From Photobacterium atrarenae (GTDB lineage Bacteria > Pseudomonadota > Gammaproteobacteria > Enterobacterales > Vibrionaceae), in contig NZ_CP101509.1 of the NCBI RefSeq assembly GCF_024380015.1, positions 434,001 to 498,000 on the forward strand: DNA of 64,000 nt, given 5' to 3'. The notes below the pieces were generated by a model that worked only from the letters and a program-made list of their open reading frames with translations, did no database searches and was not told the origin of the DNA. The translations under genes were made by a program, and so were the position numbers. Positions 9,291-20,270 of the stretch are shown here, piece by piece. Position 1 is the stretch's first letter, and each line of letters opens with the position of its first letter.

Positions 9291-10763
9291 CTACTTCACT
9301 TGTGCCGGCAACTCTTGCGATGGCTCCTCTTGCGGTAGCACCTCTGTTGGCTCCAGGGTTAAAGTGAACTTGTTGGTCGCGGCATAAATAATACTGAGCA
9401 GCGGTGAGATCCAGCAGGCAAAAGCCAGCGGAATATACAGCAGGTTCTCGATATGCCCTTCGGCAATGCCGAGACCCAGCGCACTGATCACCACCGAGCC
9501 GCCCGCATTCCAGGGCACCAGTGGCGAAATCAGTGTCCCGCCCTCTTCCACCGCACGCGACAAGTTCAGCTTGGAATAGCCTTGCTTCACAAACGCCGGG
9601 GCAAACATCCGCCCGGGCAGGCTGATCGACAAGTACGGGTCACCGGCCACCAGGTTGGTCGCCATTGCCGTCCCGATCGCCGAAGTTTGCAACCGCAGGA
9701 AGGAGCGCGATTTCTTCAGGATTGCTTCAACAATAGTTTCCAGACAGCGGGTCCGCTCCAGTGCGCCACCAAAACCCAGCGAAATCATCACCAGGGTGAT
9801 CACCCAAGTCATCGACTGGATCCCGCCGCGACCGAGCAACGAATCAATCTCAGAGACTCCGGTGTTAATTTCATAACCGCTCTGCATGTAGCGGAACACC
9901 TCATGGACAGTTGCCCCCTGCGCCACCACCGCCAGCACGGCACCGCTCAACACCCCGACAAACAGCGACGGCAGGGTCGGCATCCGGGCCAGTGAACAGC
10001 CCAGCACCAGCAACGGCGGAACCAGCAACCATGGCGACAAATTGAAGTTATTTACAATCCCGTCGGTGATCAGCGCAACCCGGGCAAAATCGGTAGACTG
10101 GAGGTTGCCGGCATCAAAGCCAACAAAAAGGTAGATCCCAAATGCCAGGAGCATCGCCGGCACCGTGGTCGGCAACATATTCTTGATGTGATCAAACAGG
10201 CTGACCCCGATCACTGCCGGTGCCAGGTTAGTGGTATCCGACAGGGGCGAGATTTTATCACCGAAGAAGGCCCCGGAGACCACAGCACCGGCGGTCCAGT
10301 AAATCGGGATATCAAAGCCGACACCAATGCCGACCAGCGCCAGGCCCACCGTACTCACCGTGCCCCAGGAAGTGCCGAGCGTTACCGACACCACCGAGCA
10401 CAGCAACATACTGGCCGCCAGGAAAATCTCCGGGCTAAGGGTATTGAGGCCATAGTAGATCAGGATCGGCACTGTTCCGCTGGCAATCCAGACGCCGACG
10501 ATCATCCCGACCAGCATCAGAATGGCGATCGACTGCAACGCCACCCGCACCGTATGCAAGATGCCGTCTTCGATATCGTGCCAGCGGTAGCCGCGCATCC
10601 AGGCCAGCACTGCGGTGACTCCGATCCCGAACACCAGTGGGATGTGGGGGGTAAAGTCATCAAACACAAAAAGTTGAATCGCCAGAATCGACAGCGTCAG
10701 CCCGATGGGTAACACCGCCATCATCAGGCTGGGTTTTGCGCCTTGTTGGGTCTCTTTCTTCAT
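9291..10763 (-). CDS. nhaC: NhaC-family Na+/H+ antiporter
   Basis: A 490-residue inner-membrane protein with about 11-12 hydrophobic helices, including GTSWGTVSTVGLALVGIG, SGAFFGDKISPLSDTTNLAP and GGTLISPLVPWNAGG. These match the NhaC ion-transporter family, which exchanges Na+ for H+ and whose wider members can move organic ions. It is the last gene of the minus-strand operon with purU and sox. Its place suggests ion balance during sodium-coupled betaine or sarcosine uptake, or an undescribed substrate; that is inference. Confidence 0.85.
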   Translation of the reverse strand: MKKETQQGAKPSLMMAVLPIGLTLSILAIQLFVFDDFTPHIPLVFGIGVTAVLAWMRGYRWHDIEDGILHTVRVALQSIAILMLVGMIVGVWIASGTVPILIYYGLNTLSPEIFLAASMLLCSVVSVTLGTSWGTVSTVGLALVGIGVGFDIPIYWTAGAVVSGAFFGDKISPLSDTTNLAPAVIGVSLFDHIKNMLPTTVPAMLLAFGIYLFVGFDAGNLQSTDFARVALITDGIVNNFNLSPWLLVPPLLVLGCSLARMPTLPSLFVGVLSGAVLAVVAQGATVHEVFRYMQSGYEINTGVSEIDSLLGRGGIQSMTWVITLVMISLGFGGALERTRCLETIVEAILKKSRSFLRLQTSAIGTAMATNLVAGDPYLSISLPGRMFAPAFVKQGYSKLNLSRAVEEGGTLISPLVPWNAGGSVVISALGLGIAEGHIENLLYIPLAFACWISPLLSIIYAATNKFTLTLEPTEVLPQEEPSQELPAQVK

Positions 10764-10934
10764 TCCTCTTCTTCCTTGTTAACGTCATCAACGAATAAAC
10801 GGGTAAACGTACCCGCGGCCGATCTGCCGAAAGATTTCTCCCGGCCGGATCACCGTTTCCTTTGTTCCGTGTTGAAGCATGAATGCCGCCAGCCTTCACT
10901 CCTTCTCAGCGAGGCCGGCGGTGAAATTGAGCGG

Positions 10935-11807
10935 TTAGGAGCGCTCGAATACCACTGTTTTGTCGTTAAACAGGAACACCCGTTTCTCGACATGGTATTG
11001 GATCGCCCGCGACAGGGTCAGGGATTCAACATCCATCCCCTTGCGCGCCAGATCGGCGGGATAATAGGTATGATCCACCATTTCCATCCCCTGAGTGATG
11101 ATCGGCCCTTCGTCCAGATCGTCACTAACGTAATGGGCGGTTGCCCCCACCATCTTGACCCCTTTGTCATAGGCCTGATGATACGGCTTGGCGCCTTTGA
11201 AGCCCGGCAGCAGCGAGTGGTGAATGTTGATCGCCTTACCGGACCAACGGGTACACATCTCATGAGAAAGCACTTGCATGTAGCGCGCCAGCACCAGCAG
11301 TTCACAGCCGGTTTCATCCAGCACGGCCTGCACCTGGGCTTCCTGCTGCGGTTTGGTCTCTGCGGTGATCGGGAAATGGTAGTAAGGAATACCGTGCCAT
11401 TCGGCCAGTGATTGCAGGTCCGGGTGATTGGAGATAATAGCCCGGATATCGACTGGCAGATTGCCGGTCCGGTAACGGTAGAGTAGATCATTGAGGCAGT
11501 GATCATACTTCGACACCATGATCACCATTTTGGGGCGGTACTCGGAAGGGGTCAGATCCCATTCCATCTCAAACGTCTCAGCACGCGGGGCGAAGTCCGC
11601 CCGAAACGCAGTTTGGTCGACGGCTGAATGATCTTCCATCCGAAACACCGCCCGAATAAAAAAGCGATGATTCAGCGCATCATCAAACGAGTTCAGCTCG
11701 GTGATGTAGCAACCGAACTCGCGCAGAAACCGGGTGACCACATCGACGGTTCCCGAGCGCCCCGGGCAACTGGCCGTTAAAACATATGTCAGACCTTGTT
11801 GGTTCAT
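10935..11807 (-). CDS. purU: Formyltetrahydrofolate deformylase
   Basis: A 290-residue enzyme that hydrolyses N10-formyl-THF to THF and formate. An N-terminal ACT domain covers about residues 5-85. The formyltransferase domain follows, with NIHHSLLPGFKG and the catalytic His/Asp region HYVSDDLDEGPII. AAGGAT precedes the ATG. Its position behind soxG is the standard arrangement in sarcosine catabolism, where it recycles folate carrying the methyl carbon. The product, formate, links to the formate dehydrogenase at 30.7-34.8 kb. Confidence 0.95.
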   Translation of the reverse strand: MNQQGLTYVLTASCPGRSGTVDVVTRFLREFGCYITELNSFDDALNHRFFIRAVFRMEDHSAVDQTAFRADFAPRAETFEMEWDLTPSEYRPKMVIMVSKYDHCLNDLLYRYRTGNLPVDIRAIISNHPDLQSLAEWHGIPYYHFPITAETKPQQEAQVQAVLDETGCELLVLARYMQVLSHEMCTRWSGKAINIHHSLLPGFKGAKPYHQAYDKGVKMVGATAHYVSDDLDEGPIITQGMEMVDHTYYPADLARKGMDVESLTLSRAIQYHVEKRVFLFNDKTVVFERS

Positions 11808-11832
11808 ATCCTTATCCTATTTACATCCGGCT

Positions 11833-11872
11833 CCGGCGGCCTGGTCGCAACACGCTGCGACCAGGCCGCCGG
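11833..11872. repeat. Perfect 17-bp inverted repeat between soxG and purU
   Basis: The arms 11833-11849 and 11856-11872 are exact reverse complements, GC-rich, with a 6-nt loop (ACACGC). No T-run follows on either strand, so it is not a classical terminator. A hairpin this stable in the operon mRNA would act as an RNA processing or stability element and could lower purU-nhaC expression. Confidence 0.8.
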
Positions 11873-11891
11873 TATCTACCGGGTGATGACA

Positions 11892-12539
11892 TCAACGTCG
11901 ATAGCTTACACCATATTCCTGACTGGCATCGACCAGCCACATCCACAGGTAATCGGCAAAGCTGCGGCGCAGGATCAGCTCAAAAGATTGTTCACCGGTC
12001 CGGCGCAACTGCACCTGAGACTTGGCCAGCGTGGTGCCAATCACTTTGCCCGCCGGGAAATGACGCACATGGACATCATACGGGGTCGATTTTCTCAGCA
12101 CGTTTTCCGCATTCAGGCCGGACAACGACACCAGCGTCTGCCCGCCGCTGACATCCGTTACCGCGTAATGGCCGCTCAGATGTTCCCGCAGTGCCGCTTC
12201 AATCGCACCAGCCTGCTCCGGCTCACCGATGAGCAGCCACTCATCCGGCGACTGCCAGCACACCCGCAGCGCATCGGCTTGTACCGAACTGCCCGGTGCA
12301 AGCGGCAACGCCAGACCCAGCGCCGCCTGGACGCCGTCGATAAACGCCGGGTTGTCAGCATTGCCTCTGAGCACCAGATGGCTCATGGCTTTCAGCTCTT
12401 CGATAAACACCGTCGGACGCTGCGAGGGCTGGGTCAATTCCACCAACTCAACATGGTGCAACGGGGTTTCCAGGCGCGGCGACCCGGCCGCTACCTTGAT
12501 TTCGCTATCCGCGTGATTCACCGCAGTCACTTCAGACAT
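11892..12539 (-). CDS. soxG: Sarcosine oxidase, gamma subunit
   Basis: A 215-residue small subunit of heterotetrameric sarcosine oxidase. The family is poorly conserved; recognisable parts are the C-terminal DVHVRHFPAGKVIGTTLAKSQV and the SFELILRRSFADYLWMWL block. The ATG at 12539 overlaps the soxA stop by 8 nt, indicating translational coupling, and is preferred over an in-frame start at 12563. The gamma subunit forms part of the tunnel and interface with the folate-binding part of alpha. Confidence 0.9.
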   Translation of the reverse strand: MSEVTAVNHADSEIKVAAGSPRLETPLHHVELVELTQPSQRPTVFIEELKAMSHLVLRGNADNPAFIDGVQAALGLALPLAPGSSVQADALRVCWQSPDEWLLIGEPEQAGAIEAALREHLSGHYAVTDVSGGQTLVSLSGLNAENVLRKSTPYDVHVRHFPAGKVIGTTLAKSQVQLRRTGEQSFELILRRSFADYLWMWLVDASQEYGVSYRR

Positions 12540-15500
12540 TCTGGCGCTCTCCTTTTGGATCATAGAATACAGAGCCGGTGATTTCGGCTTCGACTGTGGT
12601 GCCGTCGCTGAGCGGGAAGTAAACCTTCTCGCCCATCCGCGACAGTCCCCCTTTGATCACCGCCAGGGCAATCGAGCGCCCGAGGCAGGCACTGTAATAA
12701 CTGGAGGTCACATGGCCGACCATGGTCATCGGGATCGCCTCATTCGGATCCCGGACCGCCTGCGCCCCTTCCGGCAGCACCTGATTCGGATCGGTCGTCA
12801 GCAGGCCGACGAACTGCTTGCGATCGTCACGCTGGTTATCCGGCCGGGTCCAGGAACGCTGGCCGATGTAGCTGAATGGCTTGGTTTTGCCGACAATCCA
12901 GTCCATGTTCATATCCTGCGGAGAGACCGAGCCATCGGTATCCTGACCGGCGATGATAAAGCCCTTTTCCGCCCGCAGAATATGCATGGTTTCGGTGCCG
13001 TACGGGGTGATATTGAACGTTTCCCCAGCCGCCATCACCTGCTCCCAGACATACAGCCCGTAATTGGCCTGTACGTTAATTTCAAAAGACAGCTCGCCGG
13101 TGAAACTGATCCGGAAGACCCGGGCATCGACGCCCGCAACTTTCATCGACTGCCAGCTCATATACGGGAAGCCTTCGTTCGACACATCGTGACCGTCCAC
13201 CAGCAGCTCCAGCACCTTGCGGCTGTTCGGTCCGGAAATGGTCATGGTCGCCCAGTGATCGGTGACACTGGCAAAATACACCTCCAGCTCCGGCCACTCG
13301 GTCTGATGCCACAGCTCCAGCCACTCCAGCACCGCGGCAGCCCCGCCGGTGGTGGTGGTCATAATGAAGTGATTGTCATCGATACAGGAAGTGACACCAT
13401 CGTCAAAGATCATCCCGTCCTCTTTACACATAATGCCGTAGCGGCAGCGTCCCGGCGCCAGCTTGGTCCAGGCGTTGGTGTAAACCCGGTTGAGAAACTC
13501 ACGGGCATCTTTGCCCTGAATATCAATCTTGCCCAGCGTCGAGGCATCCAGGATCCCGACACTTTCGCGGGTCGCCAGACACTCCCGATCCAGCGCCTGC
13601 TGCATGGTCTCACCCTCTTTCGGGAAGTACCACGGCCGCTTCCACTGCCCGACATCCTCAAACTTGGCGCCATGCTCGACATGCCAGCGGTGCATCGCGG
13701 TAAAGCGGGCCGGATCAAACAGATGACCGGCGTCCCGCCCCGCCAGCGCGCCGAACGTCACCGGGGTATACATCGGACGGAAAATTGTCGTCCCGGTCTG
13801 CTCGATGGTCTGGTTCATCGACTTGGCAGCAATCGCCATGCCGTTGATGTTCGAAGTCTTGCCCTGATCGGTACCGAACCCCATCGAGGTGTAGCGTTTG
13901 ACATGCTCAATCGACTCAAATCCTTCCCGGGTAGCCAGCTCGATCCCGGCCGCGGTGACATCATTCTGATAATCAACAAACTGCTTCGGCGCCCGACTGG
14001 TCGGCCGGATGTGCGGCACGTGATATAGCGCCATCGCCGGAGCTTCCTGAGGATCGTTCGCCAGCGGAGTGGCAAAATGGCTTTCAACCAGATGACCGCC
14101 CAGCGCCTCCCCGGCAGCAAGCCCCGCTCCGGCCCCTTCTGCCAGCACTTGTGTCAGCGGATACGTGCCGTTAATCCCCCCGGCACACAGTTGCGCCTGC
14201 ACCGTCGGTCCCGGCACAAAGCCGGCAACATCATCGCGCCAGACCGGCTTGCTGCCGGTATGACACGACAAGTGCACCACCGGGCTCCAGCCGCCGGAGC
14301 TGGCAATGGTGTCGCAATCGAGCACCGACACCGAACCGCTCAGCTCGCAGTCATCGACCGAGCCCTGACCTACCCAGTCCTTACCGACACAGATCGGCGC
14401 GATTTCCGCCCCGCTGACTCGTTTCTTGCCTTTGACGTTGATCACCGCATGGCCGTTGAGTACCTTGATCCCCAGTTCACGGGCCAGGGTCGGCAGCTCG
14501 CCGTCAGTCTGCGGGCGGGTATCCACCACAGCCACCACCTCACGACCGGCACGATGCCAGTCGATCGCCGCATGGTAGGCGTGATCATTGGCTGTCATCA
14601 GCACCAGCTTCTGACCCGGCACCACCGCATAGCGCTGGATATAAGTCGACACCGCGGAAGCCAGCATACAACCCGGGACATCATTGTTGCCGAACACCAG
14701 CGGGCGCTCCAGCGAGCCGGTGGCCAGGATCACCTGGCCCGCCCGGATCCGGTGCAGACGTTGACGAGCCCCCGGCAGCAGCTCCCCCAGATGATCGGTC
14801 CGGCGCTCGACGGCACCGACAAAGTTCTGATCGTAATAGCCGAACGCCGTCGTGCGCGGCAACAGGGTGAAATCCGGATCCTGATACAGCATCGCCAGCG
14901 TTTCCTTCAGCCATGCCGATACAGGTTCGCCGTCGAGGGTCTGGGTGGTAGACAGCAAAACGCCACCGAACTCATTCTGCTCATCAACCAGCATCACCCG
15001 AAGTCCGGAACCGCAAAGGGTCCGCGCCGCCGCCAGACCCGCCGCACCACCACCGACAATCAGCACCTCACAGTGGTGGTTCATCTTGTCGTAGCTGTCA
15101 GGATCCCGGCTACCCGGCACTTTGCCAAGCCCGGCGGCTTTACGGATATATTTCTCATAAGTCGGCCACAGGCTTTCCGGCTGCATAAAGGTTTTGTAGT
15201 AAAAACCCGGTGGCATCATCGCACCGCCGACTTTACCGACCGTTTCCATCAGGTCGAACTCGACATTCGGCCAGCCGGCAACGGACGTGGCCAGCAAACC
15301 CGGATACAGCTCAGCCTGAGTGGCGCGAATATTGGGGATCGTGGTGCAATCCGTGCTGCCGACCTGCAGAATCGCATTCGGCTCTTCAGCCCCGGCGCCG
15401 AGAATGCCGCGGGGACGGGAATACTTAAAGCTGCGGCCGACGATATCCACCCCGTTGGCCAGCAGCGCAGAGGCGATGGTATCGCCCGAATAACCCTGAT

Positions 15501-15582
15501 ATTGCTGGCCGTTAAAAGTAAATTGCAGCGGGGTACCGCGCTCGATGCGTCCCCCGGTTTCAAGACGGTTTTTCTGGCTCAT
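12532..15582 (-). CDS. soxA: Sarcosine oxidase, alpha subunit
   Basis: A 1016-residue cytoplasmic subunit. Near residues 15-100 is a 2Fe-2S-ferredoxin-like fold that has lost its cluster function in this family. An NAD-binding Rossmann module with GGGAAGLAAA starts near residue 175. The last 400 residues form an aminomethyltransferase-like, THF-binding domain. It accepts the iminium intermediate and transfers the carbon to THF, giving methylene-THF. It overlaps soxD by 4 nt (ATGA). Confidence 0.96.
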   Translation of the reverse strand: MSQKNRLETGGRIERGTPLQFTFNGQQYQGYSGDTIASALLANGVDIVGRSFKYSRPRGILGAGAEEPNAILQVGSTDCTTIPNIRATQAELYPGLLATSVAGWPNVEFDLMETVGKVGGAMMPPGFYYKTFMQPESLWPTYEKYIRKAAGLGKVPGSRDPDSYDKMNHHCEVLIVGGGAAGLAAARTLCGSGLRVMLVDEQNEFGGVLLSTTQTLDGEPVSAWLKETLAMLYQDPDFTLLPRTTAFGYYDQNFVGAVERRTDHLGELLPGARQRLHRIRAGQVILATGSLERPLVFGNNDVPGCMLASAVSTYIQRYAVVPGQKLVLMTANDHAYHAAIDWHRAGREVVAVVDTRPQTDGELPTLARELGIKVLNGHAVINVKGKKRVSGAEIAPICVGKDWVGQGSVDDCELSGSVSVLDCDTIASSGGWSPVVHLSCHTGSKPVWRDDVAGFVPGPTVQAQLCAGGINGTYPLTQVLAEGAGAGLAAGEALGGHLVESHFATPLANDPQEAPAMALYHVPHIRPTSRAPKQFVDYQNDVTAAGIELATREGFESIEHVKRYTSMGFGTDQGKTSNINGMAIAAKSMNQTIEQTGTTIFRPMYTPVTFGALAGRDAGHLFDPARFTAMHRWHVEHGAKFEDVGQWKRPWYFPKEGETMQQALDRECLATRESVGILDASTLGKIDIQGKDAREFLNRVYTNAWTKLAPGRCRYGIMCKEDGMIFDDGVTSCIDDNHFIMTTTTGGAAAVLEWLELWHQTEWPELEVYFASVTDHWATMTISGPNSRKVLELLVDGHDVSNEGFPYMSWQSMKVAGVDARVFRISFTGELSFEINVQANYGLYVWEQVMAAGETFNITPYGTETMHILRAEKGFIIAGQDTDGSVSPQDMNMDWIVGKTKPFSYIGQRSWTRPDNQRDDRKQFVGLLTTDPNQVLPEGAQAVRDPNEAIPMTMVGHVTSSYYSACLGRSIALAVIKGGLSRMGEKVYFPLSDGTTVEAEITGSVFYDPKGERQNV

Positions 15583-15875
15583 CCCTGGGCCTCCTCACTG
15601 CTGACCGGCGCTTGCTCGCCCATCTTGTAAACATGCTCAATCTGGTACGTCACCGTGTTGCGGGTCACGTTAAAGAATTTGCGGCATCCGGCTGCGTGGT
15701 ACCACATCTCATGGTGGCTGCCTTTGATGTTCTTGCGGTGGAACAGATAGCGACCCCAGGCTTCATCGCTGAGCGATGCCGGATCGAGCGGCCGGGCAAT
15801 ATGGGCTTCGCCACCGTAGTGAAACTCTTCCTCTTCACGCATTTCGCCACAGTAAGGGCAGTAAATATGCAGCAT
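15579..15875 (-). CDS. soxD: Sarcosine oxidase, delta subunit
   Basis: A 98-residue zinc-binding subunit. Cysteines 6 and 9 in CPYCG, together with the His/Cys pair in WYHAAGCRKFFN, are the expected zinc ligands. It packs against alpha in the heterotetramer. A strong ribosome binding site (GGGGGGAGAG) precedes the ATG, and soxB ends 17 bp upstream. Confidence 0.95.
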   Translation of the reverse strand: MLHIYCPYCGEMREEEEFHYGGEAHIARPLDPASLSDEAWGRYLFHRKNIKGSHHEMWYHAAGCRKFFNVTRNTVTYQIEHVYKMGEQAPVSSEEAQG

Positions 15876-15892
15876 GATCTCTCCCCCCTGCG

Positions 15893-17143
15893 TCAGTGCG
15901 CGACACCGGCTGCGCCGTGCTCATCAATCAGATGGCCGGTCACAAAACGGTCGATATTGAACGGTTTCGCCAGCGGATGCGGTTCATCGTTGGCAATGGT
16001 GTGGGCAAACACATGGCCCGAACCCGGTGTGGCCTTGAAGCCGCCGGTACCCCAGCCGCAGTTAAAGTAAAGGCCGTCGATATGGGTTTTGCTGATGATC
16101 GGACAGGCGTCCGGCGTGGTATCGACAATCCCCCCCCAGTGACGGTTCAGCCGCACCCGGCTGACGATTGGGAACATCTCGACAATCGCGGCAATGGTGT
16201 GCTCAATCACCGGGAACGAGCCGCGCTGGCCGTACCCGAGATAGCTGTCGATCCCAGCCCCGATCACCAGATCACCCTTGTCCGACTGGCTCATATAACC
16301 ATGAACATGGTTCGACATCACCACGGTATCCAGGCACGGCTTGAGCGGCTCCGACACCATGGCCTGCAACGGATGCGATTCGAGCGGCAGGCTCATGTTG
16401 ACCATCTTGGCCAGCTCGCCCGAGTTCCCGGCTGCGACACAGGCCACTTTGCGCGCGCCAATGAAGCCTTTTTTGGTTTCCACCCCTTCGACTTTGCCGC
16501 CGTTGACCCGGATGCCGGTCACTTCGTTTTGCTGGATCAGATCCACGCCCAGTTGATCGGCTGCGCGGGCAAAGCCCCAGGCCACCGCATCATGGCGGGC
16601 GGTGCCACCACGCGGTTGCCAGCTGGCGCCCAGCACCGGATAACGGGCACTTGGCGAGCAATCCAAAATCGGCACCAACGCCTGCACCTGGGCAGTGTTC
16701 AGCACCTCACTGTCGATACCATTGAGCCGGTTGGCATTGACCCTGCGCTCAATATCCCGCATATCCTGCAGGGTATGGCCCAGGTTCAGCACCCCGCGCT
16801 GGCTAAACATCAGGTTATAGTTCAGCTCCTGCGCCAGCCCTTCCCACAGCTTCATCGCGTGTTCATACAGATGCGCGGCTTCATCCCACAGATAATTAGA
16901 ACGGACAATCGTGGTATTGCGTGCGGTATTGCCGCCGCCAAGATAGCCCTTTTCGATCACCGCCACATTGGTGATCCCGTGCTCCTTGGCCAGGTAATAA
17001 GCTGTTGCCAGGCCGTGGCCCCCGCCGCCGATAATCACGACGTCATAATTTTTTTTCGGGGTGGGGTTGCGCCACACCCGCTGCCAGTTTTCGTGGTAGC
17101 TGAGCGCGTGCTTAAACAGCCCGAATCCAGAATAGTTGTTCAT
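15893..17143 (-). CDS. soxB: Sarcosine oxidase, beta subunit
   Basis: A 416-residue flavoprotein that carries out the oxidation of sarcosine. The N-terminal dinucleotide-binding motif is [18 protein letters not shown]. The histidine in [11 protein letters not shown] corresponds to the residue that covalently binds FMN in known SoxB. The C-terminal [14 protein letters not shown] segment is typical of the DAO family. GGAAGGTGA precedes the ATG. Confidence 0.96.
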   Translation of the reverse strand: MNNYSGFGLFKHALSYHENWQRVWRNPTPKKNYDVVIIGGGGHGLATAYYLAKEHGITNVAVIEKGYLGGGNTARNTTIVRSNYLWDEAAHLYEHAMKLWEGLAQELNYNLMFSQRGVLNLGHTLQDMRDIERRVNANRLNGIDSEVLNTAQVQALVPILDCSPSARYPVLGASWQPRGGTARHDAVAWGFARAADQLGVDLIQQNEVTGIRVNGGKVEGVETKKGFIGARKVACVAAGNSGELAKMVNMSLPLESHPLQAMVSEPLKPCLDTVVMSNHVHGYMSQSDKGDLVIGAGIDSYLGYGQRGSFPVIEHTIAAIVEMFPIVSRVRLNRHWGGIVDTTPDACPIISKTHIDGLYFNCGWGTGGFKATPGSGHVFAHTIANDEPHPLAKPFNIDRFVTGHLIDEHGAAGVAH

Positions 17144-17198
17144 TGGTCACCTTCCGTAGAGTGGTGCAGCGCGTATGCCTGCACCCAATCAACTTGAT

Positions 17199-18617
17199 TC
17201 AGCACTCGATGACATTCACCGCCAGACCGCCGCGGGATGTTTCCTTGTACTTGTCCATCATGTCTTTGCCGGTTTCCCGCATGGTGCGGATCGCACTGTC
17301 GAGGCTGACAAAGTGTTCGCCGTCGCCACGCAGGGCAATCGACGCAGCATTGATCGCTTTCACCGCCGCCATCGCATTGCGCTCGATACAGGGCACTTGC
17401 ACCAGACCGCCAATCGGATCGCAGGTCAGCCCCAGATTGTGCTCCATACCGATTTCCGCCGCGTTTTCCACCTGGGCCGGAGTCGCCCCCAGCACCTCGG
17501 CCAGTCCGGCTGCTGCCATGGCACAGGCCGACCCGACTTCGCCCTGACAGCCCACTTCCGCCCCGGAGATCGAGGCATTCATTTTGATCAGCGCACCAAT
17601 CGCTGTCGCAGTCAGCAGGAAGCGGATCACCCCGTCTTCATCCGCGCCATCACAGAAATTGATGTAGTAGTGCAGCACTGCCGGAATGACACCCGCCGCG
17701 CCGTTGGTCGGGGCCGTGACAACCCGCCCGCCCCCGGCGTTTTCTTCATTCACCGCAATGGCATACAGGTTGACCCAGTCCATGGCTTCGAGGTGATAAC
17801 TCTTCGACTGGCAGGTTTTATCCGTTAGTTTGCGATGCATCGCTGCCGCCCGGCGCTTGATCTTCAGCCCGCCGGGCAGGATCCCTTCCTGGACAATCCC
17901 GCGCTGAACACACTGCTGCATGACCTGCCAGATGTTTAAAATGCCATCGCGGATTTCCTGCTCCGTGCGCTGCGTTTTCTCATTGGCCAGCATCAGATCA
18001 GCGATGCTGAGGCCACTTTCCCGGCTCATCGCCAGGAGCTCGGCGCCGGAGGTAAAGGGATACGGAACATCCGTCGCTTCCTCTGCCGGGGCATCGCCAA
18101 CAAGTGAGCCCGGCTGCGCGTCCGCGTCTTCGGCAGATTCAACTTCCGCCGCATCCAGCACAAAGCCGCCGCCGACGCTGTAATAGGTTTTGTCGAGCAC
18201 GGTGGTGCCGTCTTCGGCCAGCGCCGTCAGGCGCATCCCGTTGGGGTGGTACGGCAGCACGTCCAGCGGGAGATAACGCAGATCCTCTTTTTCATGAAAG
18301 GTGATCGGCTGTTCCCCCGCCAGCGTCAGCAACTGCTGATCGCGAATCGCCGCAACACGCGGCTCGACGCCGTCGGGATCGATGGTTTCCGGATCGTTAC
18401 CTTCCAGCCCCATCAATATCGCCGGGCCGGTGCCGTGACCGACCCCGGTTGCCCCGAGCGAGCCGTACAGCTCACAACAAACCCGACGAACCTGACTCAG
18501 CAACCCGTCCGCCTGTAACTGACCGACAAACCGCAGCGCCGCCCGCATCGGCCCGACAGTGTGCGAGCTGGACGGGCCGATACCAATTTTCAACATGTCA
18601 AACAGACTGATAGCCAT
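17199..18617 (-). CDS. L-serine dehydratase, iron-sulfur type
   Basis: A 472-residue single-chain enzyme that deaminates L-serine to pyruvate and ammonia. It starts with the typical [24 protein letters not shown]. The C-terminal alpha domain holds the cluster cysteines in [17 protein letters not shown] and [20 protein letters not shown] 18617 has GGAGGAAG just upstream and is preferred over an in-frame start at 18665. In this operon it would burn the serine made by GlyA from sarcosine-derived glycine and methylene-THF. It belongs to the SdaA/SdaB group; which paralogue cannot be decided. Confidence 0.93.
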   Translation of the reverse strand: MAISLFDMLKIGIGPSSSHTVGPMRAALRFVGQLQADGLLSQVRRVCCELYGSLGATGVGHGTGPAILMGLEGNDPETIDPDGVEPRVAAIRDQQLLTLAGEQPITFHEKEDLRYLPLDVLPYHPNGMRLTALAEDGTTVLDKTYYSVGGGFVLDAAEVESAEDADAQPGSLVGDAPAEEATDVPYPFTSGAELLAMSRESGLSIADLMLANEKTQRTEQEIRDGILNIWQVMQQCVQRGIVQEGILPGGLKIKRRAAAMHRKLTDKTCQSKSYHLEAMDWVNLYAIAVNEENAGGGRVVTAPTNGAAGVIPAVLHYYINFCDGADEDGVIRFLLTATAIGALIKMNASISGAEVGCQGEVGSACAMAAAGLAEVLGATPAQVENAAEIGMEHNLGLTCDPIGGLVQVPCIERNAMAAVKAINAASIALRGDGEHFVSLDSAIRTMRETGKDMMDKYKETSRGGLAVNVIEC

Positions 18618-18687
18618 GACAACTTCCTCCTTCGGGCCCCGCAGCGAGACCCGACCGTGTTCCAATTAATCGATCTTATGACCTTTA

Positions 18688-19941
18688 TTAACGATAGACC
18701 GGGAAATCTGCACACAGAGCCGACACTTTGCTGCGAACGGTGTCGATCACGTCCTCGTTACTCAGATCATCAAGAATGTCGCAGATCCAATCGGTCAGCT
18801 CAGCCACCTGCGCTTCTTTGAAACCGCGCGCCGTCACCGCCGGGGTACCGATGCGCAGTCCGCTGGTGACAAACGGTGATTGCGGATCACTGGGCACCGC
18901 ATTCTTATTGACCGTAATCTGCGCCCGGCCCAGCGCGGCATCGGCATCTTTGCCGGTAATGCCCTGGCGGATCAGGCTGACCAGGAACAGGTGGTTATCC
19001 GTACCACCGGAGACCACGTCATAGCCGCGCCGGATAAAGCCGTCGGCCATCACGCGGGCGTTCTTCACCACCTGCGCCTGATAATCGGCAAACTCAGGCA
19101 GCAAGGCCTCCTGAAAAGCCACCGCCTTGGCCGCAATTACATGCATCAGCGGACCGCCCTGCCCGCCCGGAAAGACGGCAGAATTGAGTTTCTTTTCCAG
19201 TTCTGCATTGGCACGGGCCAGGATCAAGCCGCCACGCGGGCCGCGCAGCGTTTTGTGCGTGGTGGTGGTCACCACATCAGCAAATGGGATCGGATTCGGA
19301 TAATGGCCGGTGGCTACCAGACCGGCGACGTGAGCCATGTCGACAAACAAGTAAGCCCCCACGTCATCGGCAATCTCGCGGAAGCGCTGCCAGTCCACGA
19401 CGCGGGAATAGGCGGAAAAACCTGCCACAATCATTTTAGGTTGATGCTCACGCGCCAGCTCGGCCACCTGGTCATAGTCAATTTCCCCGGTTGCTTCATT
19501 GAGCCCGTACTGAACCGAATGATAAATTTTGCCGGAAAAGCTGACTTTGGCGCCGTGGGTTAAATGACCACCGTGGGCCAGGCTCATCCCCAGTACGGTA
19601 TCGCCCGGATTCAACAGTGCCATATAAACCGCGGCATTGGCCTGAGAGCCGGAATGGGGCTGGACATTGACATAGTCGGCACCAAACAGCTGCTTCGCCC
19701 GCTCAATCGCCAACGCCTCAACGGTATCGACATGCTCGCAGCCGCCGTAGTACCGCTTGCCCGGATACCCTTCCGCATACTTGTTGGTCAGCTGGCTGCC
19801 CTGGGCTTCCATCACCCGTTTGCTGGTGTAGTTTTCAGAAGCAATCAGCTCAATATGCTCCTGCTGGCGCTGCGTTTCCGCTTGCATCGCCTGCCACAGT
19901 GCATCATCAAATCCCTCAATGCGGTCATTGTTATAAAACAT
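18688..19941 (-). CDS. glyA: Serine hydroxymethyltransferase
   Basis: A 417-residue PLP enzyme interconverting glycine plus methylene-THF with serine plus THF. The PLP-binding lysine is in [14 protein letters not shown], and [19 protein letters not shown] is diagnostic. GGAGAG precedes the ATG. It is the first gene of the sarcosine operon, so it is probably a catabolic paralogue of the housekeeping enzyme. Confidence 0.95.
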   Translation of the reverse strand: MFYNNDRIEGFDDALWQAMQAETQRQQEHIELIASENYTSKRVMEAQGSQLTNKYAEGYPGKRYYGGCEHVDTVEALAIERAKQLFGADYVNVQPHSGSQANAAVYMALLNPGDTVLGMSLAHGGHLTHGAKVSFSGKIYHSVQYGLNEATGEIDYDQVAELAREHQPKMIVAGFSAYSRVVDWQRFREIADDVGAYLFVDMAHVAGLVATGHYPNPIPFADVVTTTTHKTLRGPRGGLILARANAELEKKLNSAVFPGGQGGPLMHVIAAKAVAFQEALLPEFADYQAQVVKNARVMADGFIRRGYDVVSGGTDNHLFLVSLIRQGITGKDADAALGRAQITVNKNAVPSDPQSPFVTSGLRIGTPAVTARGFKEAQVAELTDWICDILDDLSNEDVIDTVRSKVSALCADFPVYR

Positions 19942-20270
19942 GCCTAACTCTCCGTCGTCTCAAACGTCCACACAGGCCAACCCTGTAAATTAAATGTTAA
20001 CAACATGGTTAATCTTACTCGGCGGATGCCTCAGACGAATGCCCGGATACGGCGGGAAATGACACTTTTGCGACAAAGGATGTGAAGCCGACAGCCGGGC
20101 GGTAACGCGAGAAAATAGGCCATGACATTCAAATACAACTACCTATATTGATAAACCTGGCAGTAATCGCTTGTCGGAAAAACAGCCACAATGATATAAA
20201 TTGAACATTCACGACGCTGGCCCTTGCCAGAACAATCATAAACATATTCATAACATTCAAGACTGCCGAA
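19942..20270. promoter_or_regulatory. Divergent control region between glyA and the GbdR-like regulator
   Basis: No gene is seen in these 329 bp. A dyad TTAAC-N6-GTTAA at 19997-20012 lies about 55 bp upstream of glyA and could be an operator. For the rightward gene, TTGTCG (20171-20176) and TATAAA (20195-20200) with 18 bp between them form a plausible promoter. I looked for a glycine riboswitch and saw no match to its conserved cores. Confidence 0.45.

Noticed and set aside
12712..17197. Long plus-strand open frames (438, 517 and 433 codons) opposite the sox genes
   Set aside because: They lie wholly opposite strongly supported soxA and soxB, and their products are low-complexity Arg/His/Gln-rich, typical of shadow frames.
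19942..20270. Glycine riboswitch before glyA
   Set aside because: Considered because of the pathway, but no match to the conserved aptamer cores was seen on the glyA strand.
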